From contig NZ_JACOPG010000003.1 of the NCBI RefSeq assembly GCF_014287435.1, forward strand, positions 1 to 64,000: DNA of 64,000 nucleotides. Reading direction: 5' to 3'. Each line of letters begins with the position of its first letter. Position 1 is the first letter of the stretch. Source of the stretch: Roseburia lenta (GTDB lineage Bacteria; Bacillota; Clostridia; Lachnospirales; Lachnospiraceae). The position numbers and the translations under genes were made by a program. Positions 15,580 through 25,567 of this stretch are shown piece after piece. The notes under the pieces were generated by a model. The model was not told the DNA's origin. It searched no databases and saw only the letters and a list, made by a program, of their open reading frames with translations.

Positions 15580-18282
15580 ATGTTAGTTAAAAATCTGAAA
15601 GTGCTTCACATGGAAAAACCTCTCGCTATCGATGTTGTGCCGTATTTTTCTTGGATGATGGAAAGTGATATTCCGAATACCATGCAGGAGTTTTATCAGC
15701 TCACAATAAAGGATACTGCGGGAAACTGCATATATGACTCGGGGGTTGTTGAAAGCAGCAGCAACGCTTATATTCCGTATAAAGGAGCAAAATTACAGAG
15801 TAGAATGAGGTATCTATGGACTGTGCGTGTTTCGGATAATCACGGAAATACTGCGACTGCCACATCTTCTTTTGAGACAGGTCTTTTATCAGAAAGTGAC
15901 TGGTCTGCAAAATGGGTGAAGGCTCACAGAAAAGGCAAAAAAAGAAAGCCAGGATTTGGGAAACAGCAGCCTGCCACTCTTTTTCGTAAACAATTTGCAC
16001 TAAAAGATAAACCTGTGAAAGCCCGTCTGTATGCTACCTGTTATGGTACATATGAATTATACCTGAATGGCAGCCGGGCAGATTCCCGTCTTTTAGCTCC
16101 GGAACATACCGTTTATGAGAAATATCTGTGCTACCAGACGTATGATGTGACAGAGCAGTTGACAGAAGGTTCGAATGCCATTGGCATGCATGTGGGGGAT
16201 GGATGGTATTTATGTCCTCAGTCATTGCCCAATATGAAAAAAATGGACTATGCACATGCAGTACTCTTTCAGTTGGAAATTACTTACCCGGATGGTTCAA
16301 TGGATATGATTATCTCTGACGAGGATGTGAAATGTTCCAACGGTCCCGTTCTGTCTGCGGATTTGTATGCAGGAGAATATTATGATGCGAATAAGCAGAT
16401 AAAAAAGTGGAATTGTGCAGACTTTGTGGATTCCGGATGGACTTCCTGCATGGAAGCAAATTATGGATATGAGAATCTGGTATCTCAGATTGGAGAGCCC
16501 GTCGTGATCGTGAAGGAACTTCCTGTTTCCCGACTGACGAAAAGTCCGAAAGGAGAATGGATTCTGGATTTTGGACAGAATATTGCAGGATTTGTCCGTA
16601 TGAAGGTAAATGCTCCAAAGGGAACACAGATTACCTTAGAACATTGTGAGATACTGGACAAGCAGGGAAATTTCTTTAACAATATTCAGGGAGCCGGCGG
16701 CGTGGGAAAAGGTGTTGACCAGAAGGATGTTTATGTATGTGATGGAACTTCAGCCACTTATGAACCTCATTTTACATACCATGGTTTCCGCTATGTGCGT
16801 GTGACTGGAATTGAGCCAAAAGCAGAAGATTTTACGGCATGTGTCGTATCAACAGAAAAGGAAAATCTCGGTACTTTTAAGACATCAGATGAACGTCTGA
16901 ATCGTCTCTACGAAAATATCAGATGGTCTCAATGCGCTAATATGCTTTCTGTGCCGACAGACTGCCCGCAGCGGGAAAAAGCAGGATGGACAGGAGATAT
17001 GCTTGTCTATTCCAGAACAGCTCTTCTGAACGAAGACTGCACCGCTTTCTTTACCCGTTGGCTGTACAATATGGAATGTGATCAGGATGAGTATGGCATT
17101 ATTCCCATGGTAGTTCCGCAGGATGGAAATTATCCATCTATGGGCAAACTGATGAGTATGATGTATGGGGTAAAAGGTTCCGGAACTTCTTCCGGCTGGG
17201 GGGATGCTGCTGTGGTTGTTCCGTATTCTATGTATGAGATTACAGGAAATACAGATATCCTGAGACAACAGTATTATTGTATGAGACGCTGGTGTGACTA
17301 TATCATTCTTCAGGCAGCATCCAATAAACCAAAAGACAGTACCCTCCCTGATGATATTGAGAAATATCTTTGGGATACCGGTTATCACTATGGAGAATGG
17401 TTGATTCCAAGTCAGAGCAAAAATGGTCTGGATATGAAAAACCTGAAAAATATTATGAGTATGAGTTCTTGCTACACAGCTCCGATTTTCGGATGGAATT
17501 CGGTTCATACTTTTGCGAAGATTGCTGAAATTCTTTCTGAAGAGACCGATGACAACATTTTATATTTGTCTGACATGAAAAAATATCAGGATATTGCAGA
17601 TCGCATGAAGGAAGCCATTCAAAAAGGTGTTATAAAAGAAGATGGTTCTATGCCTTCGGATCTGATGGGAGCATATGTACTTCCAATTTATTTCAATCTG
17701 GTTCCGAAAGAACATAAAGAGACTTTTGCTGGAAATCTTGTAAAGTCTGTTGAGAATAACGATATGTGCATGGATACAGGATTTCTGACCACGCCGTATC
17801 TGCTTGATGCACTATGCAAAATCGGACGAATAGATCTCGCTTATACGCTGCTGTGGCAGTCAAAAAAGCCTTCCTGGTTATACGAGGTAGATGCGGGCGG
17901 CACAACGATATGGGAAAACTGCAATGGCTATGATGATGACGGAAATCCTGGTAACTTGAGCTTTAATCACTATGCATTTGGTGCTGTCGCAGACTGGATC
18001 TTCCGCACAGTAGGAGGTATTGACACAAAGGCTGCCGGTTTTAAACACCTTCGTATTGCACCGAAGCCGGATGGAAAGATTCGTTCTAGCAGCAGAAGTT
18101 ACAGAACGGAGCAGGGTACAGTAGTCTGTGAATGGAATATAACAAAATCTGAGAAGAAAAATATTTTTTCATTGCACACGGTAGTTCCATGTAATACAGT
18201 TGCAACGATCGAATTACCGGATGGTACTGTTCATGATGTAGGAAGTGGAGAATATAGATATGAAGTCGAAATATCCTTATAG
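15580..18282 (+). CDS. Alpha-L-rhamnosidase, GH78
   Basis: 900-residue cytoplasmic enzyme releasing L-rhamnose from plant glycosides or pectin oligosaccharides. Domain order fits GH78. The N-terminal Bac_rhamnosid_N-type region includes ELYLNG around residue 160. A beta-sandwich (GEWILDFGQNIAGF) and the GFRYVRV strand follow. The (alpha/alpha)6 barrel carries the hallmark DCPQREKAGWTGD (residues 461-473, acid E466), then WENCNGYD and SFNHYAFGAVADW. No signal peptide. The gene is preceded by GAAAGGAG and controlled by the divergent AraC gene. Its 3' end overlaps the start of an esterase remnant. Confidence 0.94.
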   Translation: MLVKNLKVLHMEKPLAIDVVPYFSWMMESDIPNTMQEFYQLTIKDTAGNCIYDSGVVESSSNAYIPYKGAKLQSRMRYLWTVRVSDNHGNTATATSSFETGLLSESDWSAKWVKAHRKGKKRKPGFGKQQPATLFRKQFALKDKPVKARLYATCYGTYELYLNGSRADSRLLAPEHTVYEKYLCYQTYDVTEQLTEGSNAIGMHVGDGWYLCPQSLPNMKKMDYAHAVLFQLEITYPDGSMDMIISDEDVKCSNGPVLSADLYAGEYYDANKQIKKWNCADFVDSGWTSCMEANYGYENLVSQIGEPVVIVKELPVSRLTKSPKGEWILDFGQNIAGFVRMKVNAPKGTQITLEHCEILDKQGNFFNNIQGAGGVGKGVDQKDVYVCDGTSATYEPHFTYHGFRYVRVTGIEPKAEDFTACVVSTEKENLGTFKTSDERLNRLYENIRWSQCANMLSVPTDCPQREKAGWTGDMLVYSRTALLNEDCTAFFTRWLYNMECDQDEYGIIPMVVPQDGNYPSMGKLMSMMYGVKGSGTSSGWGDAAVVVPYSMYEITGNTDILRQQYYCMRRWCDYIILQAASNKPKDSTLPDDIEKYLWDTGYHYGEWLIPSQSKNGLDMKNLKNIMSMSSCYTAPIFGWNSVHTFAKIAEILSEETDDNILYLSDMKKYQDIADRMKEAIQKGVIKEDGSMPSDLMGAYVLPIYFNLVPKEHKETFAGNLVKSVENNDMCMDTGFLTTPYLLDALCKIGRIDLAYTLLWQSKKPSWLYEVDAGGTTIWENCNGYDDDGNPGNLSFNHYAFGAVADWIFRTVGGIDTKAAGFKHLRIAPKPDGKIRSSSRSYRTEQGTVVCEWNITKSEKKNIFSLHTVVPCNTVATIELPDGTVHDVGSGEYRYEVEISL

Positions 18283-18698
18283 TAAAGAATTGAAAAAAGC
18301 CATAAGTTTTAGCAATATAGATCTGGAAAAAAAAATAAGAGATGGTAGTCTGGCAAAAGTTGCCGGTTTTTTAAATAAGCAGGTCTCCTCATATAAGAGC
18401 AAAATAGCAAAAGTCAGAAAGGATACCTATCATTCTTTTGATCAAAAAGGAAACTTATACCATTCCTATGAAAAATGAGTTACATGATTTGCCGCCTGCT
18501 TATATAGAACCACAGCAATTTGATACCTTGCGGGATGAGGCAATTGTTTACGCCAATAAGTTAAAAAATGCCGGAGTAGACGTAGATTTAAATGTAATAT
18601 CAGGCTCTTATCATGGATTTGATGCAGATTTAAAGAGCCCTCTTGTAAAAAGAGTTTTTGAGAAACGATATGAAGTGATACGAAAGTTTATACAATAA
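18260..18698 (+). pseudogene. Decayed alpha/beta-hydrolase (acetyl-esterase type)
   Basis: Two pieces in different frames. The first, 18260-18478 (starting MKSKYPYSKELKKA), is an N-terminal segment; the second continues from about 18470 as ELHDLPPAYIEPQQFDTLRDEA... to KFIQ at 18698. The second piece is the unmistakable C terminus of Aes-type esterases, including the catalytic-histidine motif GSYHGFD. The nucleophile segment (GDSAGG) and the whole central domain are missing, and the frame changes at about 18440-18480. An internal deletion plus frameshift is the simplest reading. It overlaps the rhamnosidase end, so it was once a co-transcribed rhamnoside deacetylase (inference). Confidence 0.75.
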
Positions 18699-18704
18699 AG
18701 TAAG

Positions 18705-18740
18705 AGCCATGGAGATTTTTTTCCATGGCTTATACTTTAT
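18705..18740 (+). terminator. Terminator after rhamnosidase/esterase remnant
   Basis: AGCCATGG / CCATGGCT perfect 8-bp stem. The T-rich loop (AGATTTTTTT) and TATACTTTATTT tail make it a weaker-looking terminator, placed right after the esterase remnant. Confidence 0.6.
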
Positions 18741-18887
18741 TTGATCAATGCGGATCTTTATCAGCATATGACGACGGCAAAGGTCAAGGTTGTCATAGTA
18801 GAAGAGCATTCGATTGTTGGAGGCTGGGAAACGAGTTTATTCTGGCGCTGTATAAAAATAATAAATCTGTGGAAAAATAATCCATAA
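18741..18887 (+). pseudogene. Remnant of a transketolase C-terminal subunit
   Basis: An open frame reads LINADLYQHMTTAKVKVVIVEEHS, then IVGGWETS before drifting to unrelated residues and a TAA at 18885. It aligns with the transketolase C-domain around KTGKVVTVEEHSIIGGLGS of the intact gene at 13440. Only about 30 codons of homology are left and both ends are lost. It lies just upstream of the enolase gene, indicating that a third split transketolase once stood here. Confidence 0.72.
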
Positions 18888-18894
18888 AAAATGA

Positions 18895-20214
<1,320 letters not shown>

Positions 20215-20331
20215 ATGGCATAAAACGTGACGTCGGCTGTGCTTAGTCATGTTGGAAAAGTGTGTAAGGATCCTCAATGAAGTTGCAAAAAAGCAACACG
20301 TGTATCAAAACGCCTAGAAGGAGGAGAACAA

Positions 20332-20442
20332 ATGCGATTAGAAAAGAAAGCGACTATGGAGAATGCAAAGGAACTTTGTATCGAAGCAATGGAAAAAGAC
20401 GCCATACTTGGAAAGAATGCAGAAAGAATTTTGAAGATATAA
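20332..20442 (+). CDS. Small protein of 36 residues, unknown
   Basis: A short ORF with an excellent ribosome site (AAGGAGGAG, 8 bases before ATG) encodes a highly charged, helix-forming 36-residue product starting MRLEKKATMENAKELC and ending NAERILKI. It is followed immediately by a strong bidirectional terminator whose stem starts two bases after the stop. An upstream small hairpin (GTTGC/GCAAC at 20282-20297) precedes it. I do not recognise it; it could be a true small protein or the surviving 5' end of a lost gene. Confidence 0.55.
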   Translation: MRLEKKATMENAKELCIEAMEKDAILGKNAERILKI

Positions 20443-20443
20443 A

Positions 20444-20477
20444 AAAATCCCAGACGTGTCGTGCGTCTGGGATTTTT
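20444..20477. terminator. Bidirectional terminator between small ORF and M20 peptidase
   Basis: AATCCCAGACG / CGTCTGGGATT, an 11-bp stem with a short loop. A-run on the left and T-run on the right, so it serves both converging transcripts. Confidence 0.92.
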
Positions 20478-20498
20478 CACATAATAGGCACATTCTTT

Positions 20499-21860
20499 TT
20501 ATGCATCCATACGGCGGATATACTGCATGAAGAAAGAAACACCCGGAAGGATCTGGTCAATCGGGAACCGCTCATTGGTAGAATGCGGTGTATGTGTCAG
20601 TTCTGATGGCAGTGAAAACGGCGAAAAACGATAAAGATTTTCACAAACGCACTCATAATGGTAAGAGTCTGTGCAGGCTGTCAGTAGGTAAGGTGTGCAA
20701 AAAGCATTTTCTTGGCCTTCGGCAAAAATAGCGTCGATGGTATGGAAAGCCTGCGTGTCGATCGGGGAAACGGCACTTGCCTCTTTTCCCTTGATCAGGC
20801 GGATGCTTGCGTCGTAATCTTTTGCCAGATTCTCCAAATGCGCTTGTACGGAAGCCAGCGTATCCCCCTGCAAAAGGCGGAAATTGATCACACAACTTGC
20901 GGATTCCGGAAGTACATTTGGCGCTGGAGACGCAGATGCCATGGTTACAGCAGTGGATGTCTGTACCATGGATGCCGTAAAGGAATTGCCCTTCATGGCT
21001 TTTGCAAGGATTGATTTTAATATGCCCGGATGTTTTAAAATTGTTCCGATTGGGGAAGTCATATGGCTTCCGATGGTGGAAAACATAGACAGGACCGGAC
21101 TGGTAAAGCGCGCCTCAAACGGATGATTTTCAATCTTGGTGATAAGTTCTGCCAAGAGACCGAGTGCGGTATGCTTTGGCGGGAAAGAGGAATGTCCGCC
21201 CTGCCCTTTGACCGTGATCTCATAGTCGGCATAGCCTTTTTCTGCGACACCAACCATGGTCACATGGGCATCCAGCAGTTTTTTGGCATGCACATCCATA
21301 GAGCCGCCGCCTTCATCCAGGATGCTGTCAAAGTGGATGCCACGCTCGTGGAGAAGTGCTGCAATTTTTTTGGCCCCATTGTCCTTGCCTGCAACAATTT
21401 CCTCGTTGTAGTCGAGGCATACATAGACGTCACGCTTTGGCGCATAGCCTTCTTCCAGCAGAGTCTCGATAGCCTCGATGATGCAGAGCAGATGACTTTT
21501 CATATCCAGTGCGCCTCTGCCCCAGATAAAAGTCCCGTCGTTAGCACCGGAAAATGGTGGATTTGTCCAGTCGTTCTCAGTTCCCGGAGCAATGGGAACG
21601 ACATCCTGATGCGCCAGAAATCCAATCGGATCCAAGGAAGCATCGCTGCCTTTCCAGTGCAGGATCAGTCCGGCACGACCGACTTCTTCGACATCTAAGG
21701 TAGAGAAGGTCTTTGGGTATGCTTCTTTTAGGAAGTCATGAAATTCTTTGAATTTGGTCCAATCCGTGTCTGCTTCGTCTTCGTGGGAAATGGTAGCAAT
21801 CTGGATAGCGCGACTTAGGTTCTTGGCAAAACGTTCTTCATTTACATGTTCTAATTTCAT
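20499..21860 (-). CDS. M20-family metallopeptidase (PM20D1/ArgE-DapE type)
   Basis: 453-residue cytoplasmic zinc amidohydrolase or dipeptidase. Metal and catalytic motifs: AHQDVVP (about 84-90), GRGALDMKSHL (about 114-124), and the Glu region CLDYNEEIVAG (about 148-158). The dimerisation lid follows (KGQGGHSSFPP, about 214-224), with the final metal histidine near YHYECVC. The long form with a WTNPPFSG segment matches PM20D1-like M20 peptidases that cleave or form N-acyl amino acids or dipeptides. The exact substrate is unknown. It is convergent with enolase and the small ORF, and divergent from the dihydrouridine synthase gene. Confidence 0.9.
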   Translation of the reverse strand: MKLEHVNEERFAKNLSRAIQIATISHEDEADTDWTKFKEFHDFLKEAYPKTFSTLDVEEVGRAGLILHWKGSDASLDPIGFLAHQDVVPIAPGTENDWTNPPFSGANDGTFIWGRGALDMKSHLLCIIEAIETLLEEGYAPKRDVYVCLDYNEEIVAGKDNGAKKIAALLHERGIHFDSILDEGGGSMDVHAKKLLDAHVTMVGVAEKGYADYEITVKGQGGHSSFPPKHTALGLLAELITKIENHPFEARFTSPVLSMFSTIGSHMTSPIGTILKHPGILKSILAKAMKGNSFTASMVQTSTAVTMASASPAPNVLPESASCVINFRLLQGDTLASVQAHLENLAKDYDASIRLIKGKEASAVSPIDTQAFHTIDAIFAEGQENAFCTPYLLTACTDSYHYECVCENLYRFSPFSLPSELTHTPHSTNERFPIDQILPGVSFFMQYIRRMDA

Positions 21861-22003
21861 AAGGAAATACCTCGTTTCATAAAAATCAAACTGATCATAG
21901 TATGTTCGGAATAGTCAAATTATATCACAGAACGCTAAATTGGTTCGGTAAATTGTCGGGATTCGGTGTATAATAATAGAAACACATGGAAATGGAGATG
22001 ACG

Positions 22004-22975
22004 ATGAAGTATTATATGGCACCCATGGAAGGACTGACGGGTTATGTGTATCGCAATGCATATCACAATTTTTTTTATCCGATGGATCGATATTTTACCC
22101 CTTTTATTGCAAATAAAAAGATGAGCAGTGGCGAACGTAGAGATATTTTGCCGGAGAATAACGAGGGCAAGTGTGTGATACCGCAGATTTTGACAAATCG
22201 AAGTGAGCATTTTCTTGCTGTCGCTGGAGAACTCACACAATATGGATACGACATGGTAAATCTCAATGTGGGATGTCCGTCGGGGACAGTCGTTGCCAAA
22301 GGACGAGGCGCGGGTCTTTTAGAAGACCCGGAGACCTTGGATCGTTTTTTATATGAGATTTTTGCGGGTTATGATGGCAGAATCTCGGTCAAGACGCGGA
22401 TCGGCATGGAAGATGAGGAGGAGTGGAAGGATATTCTGGCAGTCTATGAGAAATACCCATTGGAGGAACTCATCATCCATCCCAGAGTGCGCAAGGATTT
22501 TTATAAGGGAAAGCCGCGGCTCGATGCCTTTTCTTATGCGATGGAAGAGAGCGGGCACAGGCTTTGCTATAATGGGGACATCTGTTCGGCAGAGGATTTA
22601 CAAGATAGGAAGGAGCGTTTCCCGGACTTGGATCGCGTCATGCTGGGACGGGGACTTTTGTGTAATCCTTTTTTGATCGAAATGAGTAAGACGGAGGATG
22701 ATGTAGGGAGGAAAACGGCGGATGATGCGGCGCACGACCATATGCAGGAGAAAAAAGAACGCCTCTATGCCTTTCATCAAGAGATCTTAGAAGGTTATAT
22801 ACAGATCATGTCGGGTGATCGCAATGTATTATTCCGTATGAAAGAATTGTGGTTTTATCTTGGGGATTGTTTTACGAATGCGGATAAATACCTGAAAAAG
22901 ATCAAAAAATCGGAGCGGCTGGTTGCGTATCAGGAAGCTGTAGATGCACTATTTCATGAGCAGGAGTTACGATAG
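22004..22975 (+). CDS. tRNA-dihydrouridine synthase
   Basis: FMN-dependent enzyme that reduces uridines in the tRNA D loop. It carries the N-terminal APMEGLTG, the catalytic-cysteine motif NVGCPSGTVVAKGRGAGLL (about 89-107), VKTRIG (about 134), and the FMN-phosphate loop YNGDI and LGRGLL. The C terminus is the helical recognition domain. Several clustered ATGs exist; the one at 22004 has GGAG 7 bases upstream and gives the canonical MKYYMAPMEG start. The subfamily resembles the DusA/B-like proteins of Clostridia with a short C terminus. Confidence 0.92.
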   Translation: MKYYMAPMEGLTGYVYRNAYHNFFYPMDRYFTPFIANKKMSSGERRDILPENNEGKCVIPQILTNRSEHFLAVAGELTQYGYDMVNLNVGCPSGTVVAKGRGAGLLEDPETLDRFLYEIFAGYDGRISVKTRIGMEDEEEWKDILAVYEKYPLEELIIHPRVRKDFYKGKPRLDAFSYAMEESGHRLCYNGDICSAEDLQDRKERFPDLDRVMLGRGLLCNPFLIEMSKTEDDVGRKTADDAAHDHMQEKKERLYAFHQEILEGYIQIMSGDRNVLFRMKELWFYLGDCFTNADKYLKKIKKSERLVAYQEAVDALFHEQELR

Positions 22976-23070
22976 AAAAAGTAGTGTGAAACGCTTGCTA
23001 TCTTTTGGCACATGAAATATATTTTAGTTAAAAATGATAAAGAAAATGATAAAAAGAAAGGTGAGGAAAA

Positions 23071-23373
23071 ATGGTAAAACATGTGATTTTGTGGACACTG
23101 AAGGAAGAGTTTTCAGAGGAAGAAAAGCAGCAGATCAAGGCAGGGATCAAGGAAGGCTTGGAAGGTCTGGCGGGGCAGATCCCGGGTTTGCTTGAGATTC
23201 ATGTGCAGACAGAGAGTCTGCCAAGTTCTAATGTGGATATCATGTTGGATACGACATTTGAAAGCGCGGAGGCATTGCAGGGGTATAGTGTGCATCCGGC
23301 GCATGTAGCAGTTGCAGATGGCAAGGTGCGTCCATACACGGCGACGCGTTCTTGCATGGACTTTGAGGTGTAA
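23071..23373 (+). CDS. Dabb-family (stress-responsive A/B barrel) protein
   Basis: 100-residue ferredoxin-like dimeric barrel protein. It begins with the family signature MVKHVILWTLKEE and ends with VADGKVRPYTATRSCMDFEV, including the conserved HPAHV histidines (about 76-80). Dabb proteins are small cytoplasmic proteins of mostly unknown function, some with ligand-binding or cyclase roles. An AAAGGTGAGG ribosome site precedes it, and it lies 22 bases upstream of the MFS transporter, so the pair is probably one operon. Confidence 0.9.
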   Translation: MVKHVILWTLKEEFSEEEKQQIKAGIKEGLEGLAGQIPGLLEIHVQTESLPSSNVDIMLDTTFESAEALQGYSVHPAHVAVADGKVRPYTATRSCMDFEV

Positions 23374-23395
23374 AAGACACCGGAAAGGGGAAGGC

Positions 23396-24727
23396 ATGAA
23401 AGAAAAGAAACAGGGGGCAAAATTTTGGTTTTTAGTCTGGGGGCTGGGAATTGCAGGACAGATCTGTTGGAATATGGAAAATCAATGGTTCAACACCTTT
23501 GTCTATGCAAAGATCGCGAAAGACCCGACGATCATTTCGTGGATGGTCGCCATATCGGCGATCGCAACGACCATATCGACATTTTTGTTTGGATGTGTGT
23601 CGGATCGTAAGGGAAAGCGAAAGATCTTTATCGCTCTGGGCTATATTTTGTGGGGGATTTTTACCATTGTATTTGGACTGACCCAGTACATGACGGATGG
23701 CAGTGGAAATAGCACGGGAAGCGTCCTTATCGTGGCAGGAACAGCGGTCGTGATCGCGGATGCAGTCATGAGTTTCTTTGGATCCATGGGAAATGATGTC
23801 GGTTTCAATACCTGGATCAACGATCACATGAATGATGATAACAGAGGGCAATTAGGCGGAGCGCTCGCAACGCAGCCGGTCATAGGAACGATCGCGGGAA
23901 CAGTGCTCGGTGGTATGCTTGTCGGTGCAGATGACAATTATATGCGGCTCTTTCTTGTTATGGGGATCCTTGTGATCCTGTTTGGCATTTATTGTCTCTT
24001 TGCCATGAAAGATGCACCGGGACTCAAAGAGAGTAAACGTGGCAGTTTCGGACAGCAGTTCTTTTCCATCTTTAATGTAAAAGAGTATGTAAAGTTAAAA
24101 GAACTGGTCTGGGTAAACTGGTCACTGGCGGTCTATTTTATCGCTTTTAACATGTATTTTACCCATCTGGGAAATTATATGATCTATTATCTGGGATTTA
24201 CTGCCGATATGATGGGATATATGGAAGGTATCGGACTGGTGCTTGCCATGTTAGCCGTTATTCCGTCAACGAAGATCATCAATCAGGGAAAAATTCCGGG
24301 CTTGTGTCAGGTAGCAGTCTTTTTAAATTGCATTGGCGTTGGTATGTTGGGGCTTTTTGTACGACCGGAAAATGTAAATACGCAGACGCTTTGGAATCCG
24401 GTTCTTCTCTTAGGTATCTTTGTTTTGGGACTTGGTTATATGCTCTTTTTACAGGCGATTACCGTCTGGGGCAAACAGTTGTATCCGGAGGATGCCAGAG
24501 GACAATTTGAGGGCATTCGTATCGTATTCTTTGTCCTAATCCCGATGATCGTTGCACCGATGATCTCCAATCCGATTATCATGCGCAGCGGAAAGTTCGT
24601 AGATTCCTATGGATTTACGGAGTATCTGCCGACCCATACCCTGCTCATCGTAGGAGCTGTGCTGGTGCTTCTGACCTTGATACCTCTGGCATTTGCCAAG
24701 AAATATTACATAAAACGTATAAAATAA
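23396..24727 (+). CDS. MFS transporter (GPH-like, probable sugar permease)
   Basis: Integral membrane permease of 443 residues with about 12 hydrophobic segments. It starts with charged residues, then WFLVWGLGIAGQICWNMENQWFN. The loop DRKGKRK between segments 2 and 3 (about 63-69) is the MFS/GPH signature. The family resembles glycoside-pentoside-hexuronide symporters, so a plant-glycoside or sugar substrate is likely (inference). The ATG at 23396 is chosen because GGGGAAGG lies just upstream; a longer in-frame ORF begins inside the preceding gene. Terminator at 24775. Confidence 0.87.
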   Translation: MKEKKQGAKFWFLVWGLGIAGQICWNMENQWFNTFVYAKIAKDPTIISWMVAISAIATTISTFLFGCVSDRKGKRKIFIALGYILWGIFTIVFGLTQYMTDGSGNSTGSVLIVAGTAVVIADAVMSFFGSMGNDVGFNTWINDHMNDDNRGQLGGALATQPVIGTIAGTVLGGMLVGADDNYMRLFLVMGILVILFGIYCLFAMKDAPGLKESKRGSFGQQFFSIFNVKEYVKLKELVWVNWSLAVYFIAFNMYFTHLGNYMIYYLGFTADMMGYMEGIGLVLAMLAVIPSTKIINQGKIPGLCQVAVFLNCIGVGMLGLFVRPENVNTQTLWNPVLLLGIFVLGLGYMLFLQAITVWGKQLYPEDARGQFEGIRIVFFVLIPMIVAPMISNPIIMRSGKFVDSYGFTEYLPTHTLLIVGAVLVLLTLIPLAFAKKYYIKRIK

Positions 24728-24774
24728 GGTATGATATCCCGCCTATGATTATGGGGATGTCAAAAGAAACGTTC

Positions 24775-24808
24775 AAAGCGTAGCAGTCTAAAGGCTGCTG
24801 CGCTTTTA
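24775..24808 (+). terminator. Terminator after MFS transporter
   Basis: AAAGCG-t-AGCAG pairs with CTGCT-g-CGCTTT around a short loop, followed by TTTTATG. Confidence 0.75.
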
Positions 24809-24854
24809 TGTAATAGGATATTACGCACATGTTCTTTTGAAGATTCTATAGATG

Positions 24855-24869
24855 TCTACGCAACGTAGA
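24855..24869. promoter_or_regulatory. Perfect inverted repeat upstream of the XRE regulator
   Basis: TCTACG-caa-CGTAGA lies 57 bases before the regulator start. Its position in the presumed promoter suggests an autoregulatory operator. No strong -35/-10 pair could be assigned. Confidence 0.4.
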
Positions 24870-24925
24870 TTGCGATACAGATAGATTTTATGTTACGATT
24901 CTGACAAACAGGAAGGGGGATGCAC

Positions 24926-25393
24926 ATGGATACGGTAATACTAGGAGAATTTATTTCAAAAAGAAGAACAGAACTCCATATGACGCAGGCGGAACTTGCA
25001 GAAAAAATACATGTGACAAATAAAGCAGTTTCCAAGTGGGAAAATGGAAGGGGCTTGCCGGACATAGATAATATGCAGGAACTGGCAGTGGCACTGGAAC
25101 TGAATTTACAAGAATTGCTGGAATGTCATGTGTATCAAAAGGAAGAAGAGAAAGGGGGGACTGAGAAAGTATTGCAGGAGGCATTGGCATATGCACAGAT
25201 GAGGATAGGAAAAGCAAGACGTAAATGCTTGTTCATATTGATCTTGGCATGGGGACTTATGTTTGCTTTGATTTATGTCATGTGTACATATATGAATCTG
25301 AACCAGCATCTGGAATTACGGGCGCTATTGATTGGATTTTTGGTTCTGGAAGTGGGATTGATTGGGAATGTACTGCGTGTTTTGCAGGAGTAG
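24926..25393 (+). CDS. XRE-family helix-turn-helix regulator with membrane-associated C terminus
   Basis: 155-residue transcription factor. The N-terminal HTH (about 3-65) contains RRTELHMTQAELAEKIHV and KAVSKWENGRGLPDI. A short linker is followed by two hydrophobic segments (about 98-118 and 128-150), so the protein is probably anchored in the membrane, as in other one-component membrane HTH regulators of Clostridia. The start is taken at 24926, six bases after AAGGGGG; an ATG six bases earlier would touch that site. It is monocistronic with a terminator, and its target may be its own gene (inverted repeat at 24855). Confidence 0.85.
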   Translation: MDTVILGEFISKRRTELHMTQAELAEKIHVTNKAVSKWENGRGLPDIDNMQELAVALELNLQELLECHVYQKEEEKGGTEKVLQEALAYAQMRIGKARRKCLFILILAWGLMFALIYVMCTYMNLNQHLELRALLIGFLVLEVGLIGNVLRVLQE

Positions 25394-25424
25394 AGGCAGA
25401 AAAGAGAGAATATTCCGACCGGAG

Positions 25425-25453
25425 AAGAGACTGGCAGATGTCAGTCTTTTTTT
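25425..25453 (+). terminator. Terminator after XRE regulator
   Basis: AGAGACTGgC / GtCAGTCT stem with an AGAT loop and seven T residues; a near copy of the terminator at 10603-10633. Confidence 0.8.
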
Positions 25454-25495
25454 GTGGCGCCAAGGTACATTTTTACATAATTTTTCCATAAACCC

Positions 25496-25550
25496 TTGAC
25501 ATATAACTGCATATACTGTATATATAACATATAAACAGTTATATAACAGT
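25496..25550 (+). promoter_or_regulatory. Promoter and probable operator of the GntR-ABC operon
   Basis: -35 TTGACA (25496-25501) and -10 TATATA (25519-25524) with a 17-base spacer. Repeated AACTG/CAGTT half-sites embedded in A/T-rich TATA-type sequence (AACTG at 25505; ACAGTT at 25535 and 25546) surround the -10. This fits autoregulation by the GntR/YtrA-type repressor encoded first in the operon. Confidence 0.68.
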
Positions 25551-25567
25551 TAAAAAACAGGTAGGTG

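Noticed and set aside
23312..23395. Extension of the MFS transporter into the Dabb gene
   Set aside because: The added residues are out-of-frame Dabb sequence; GGGGAAGG before 23396 defines the start.
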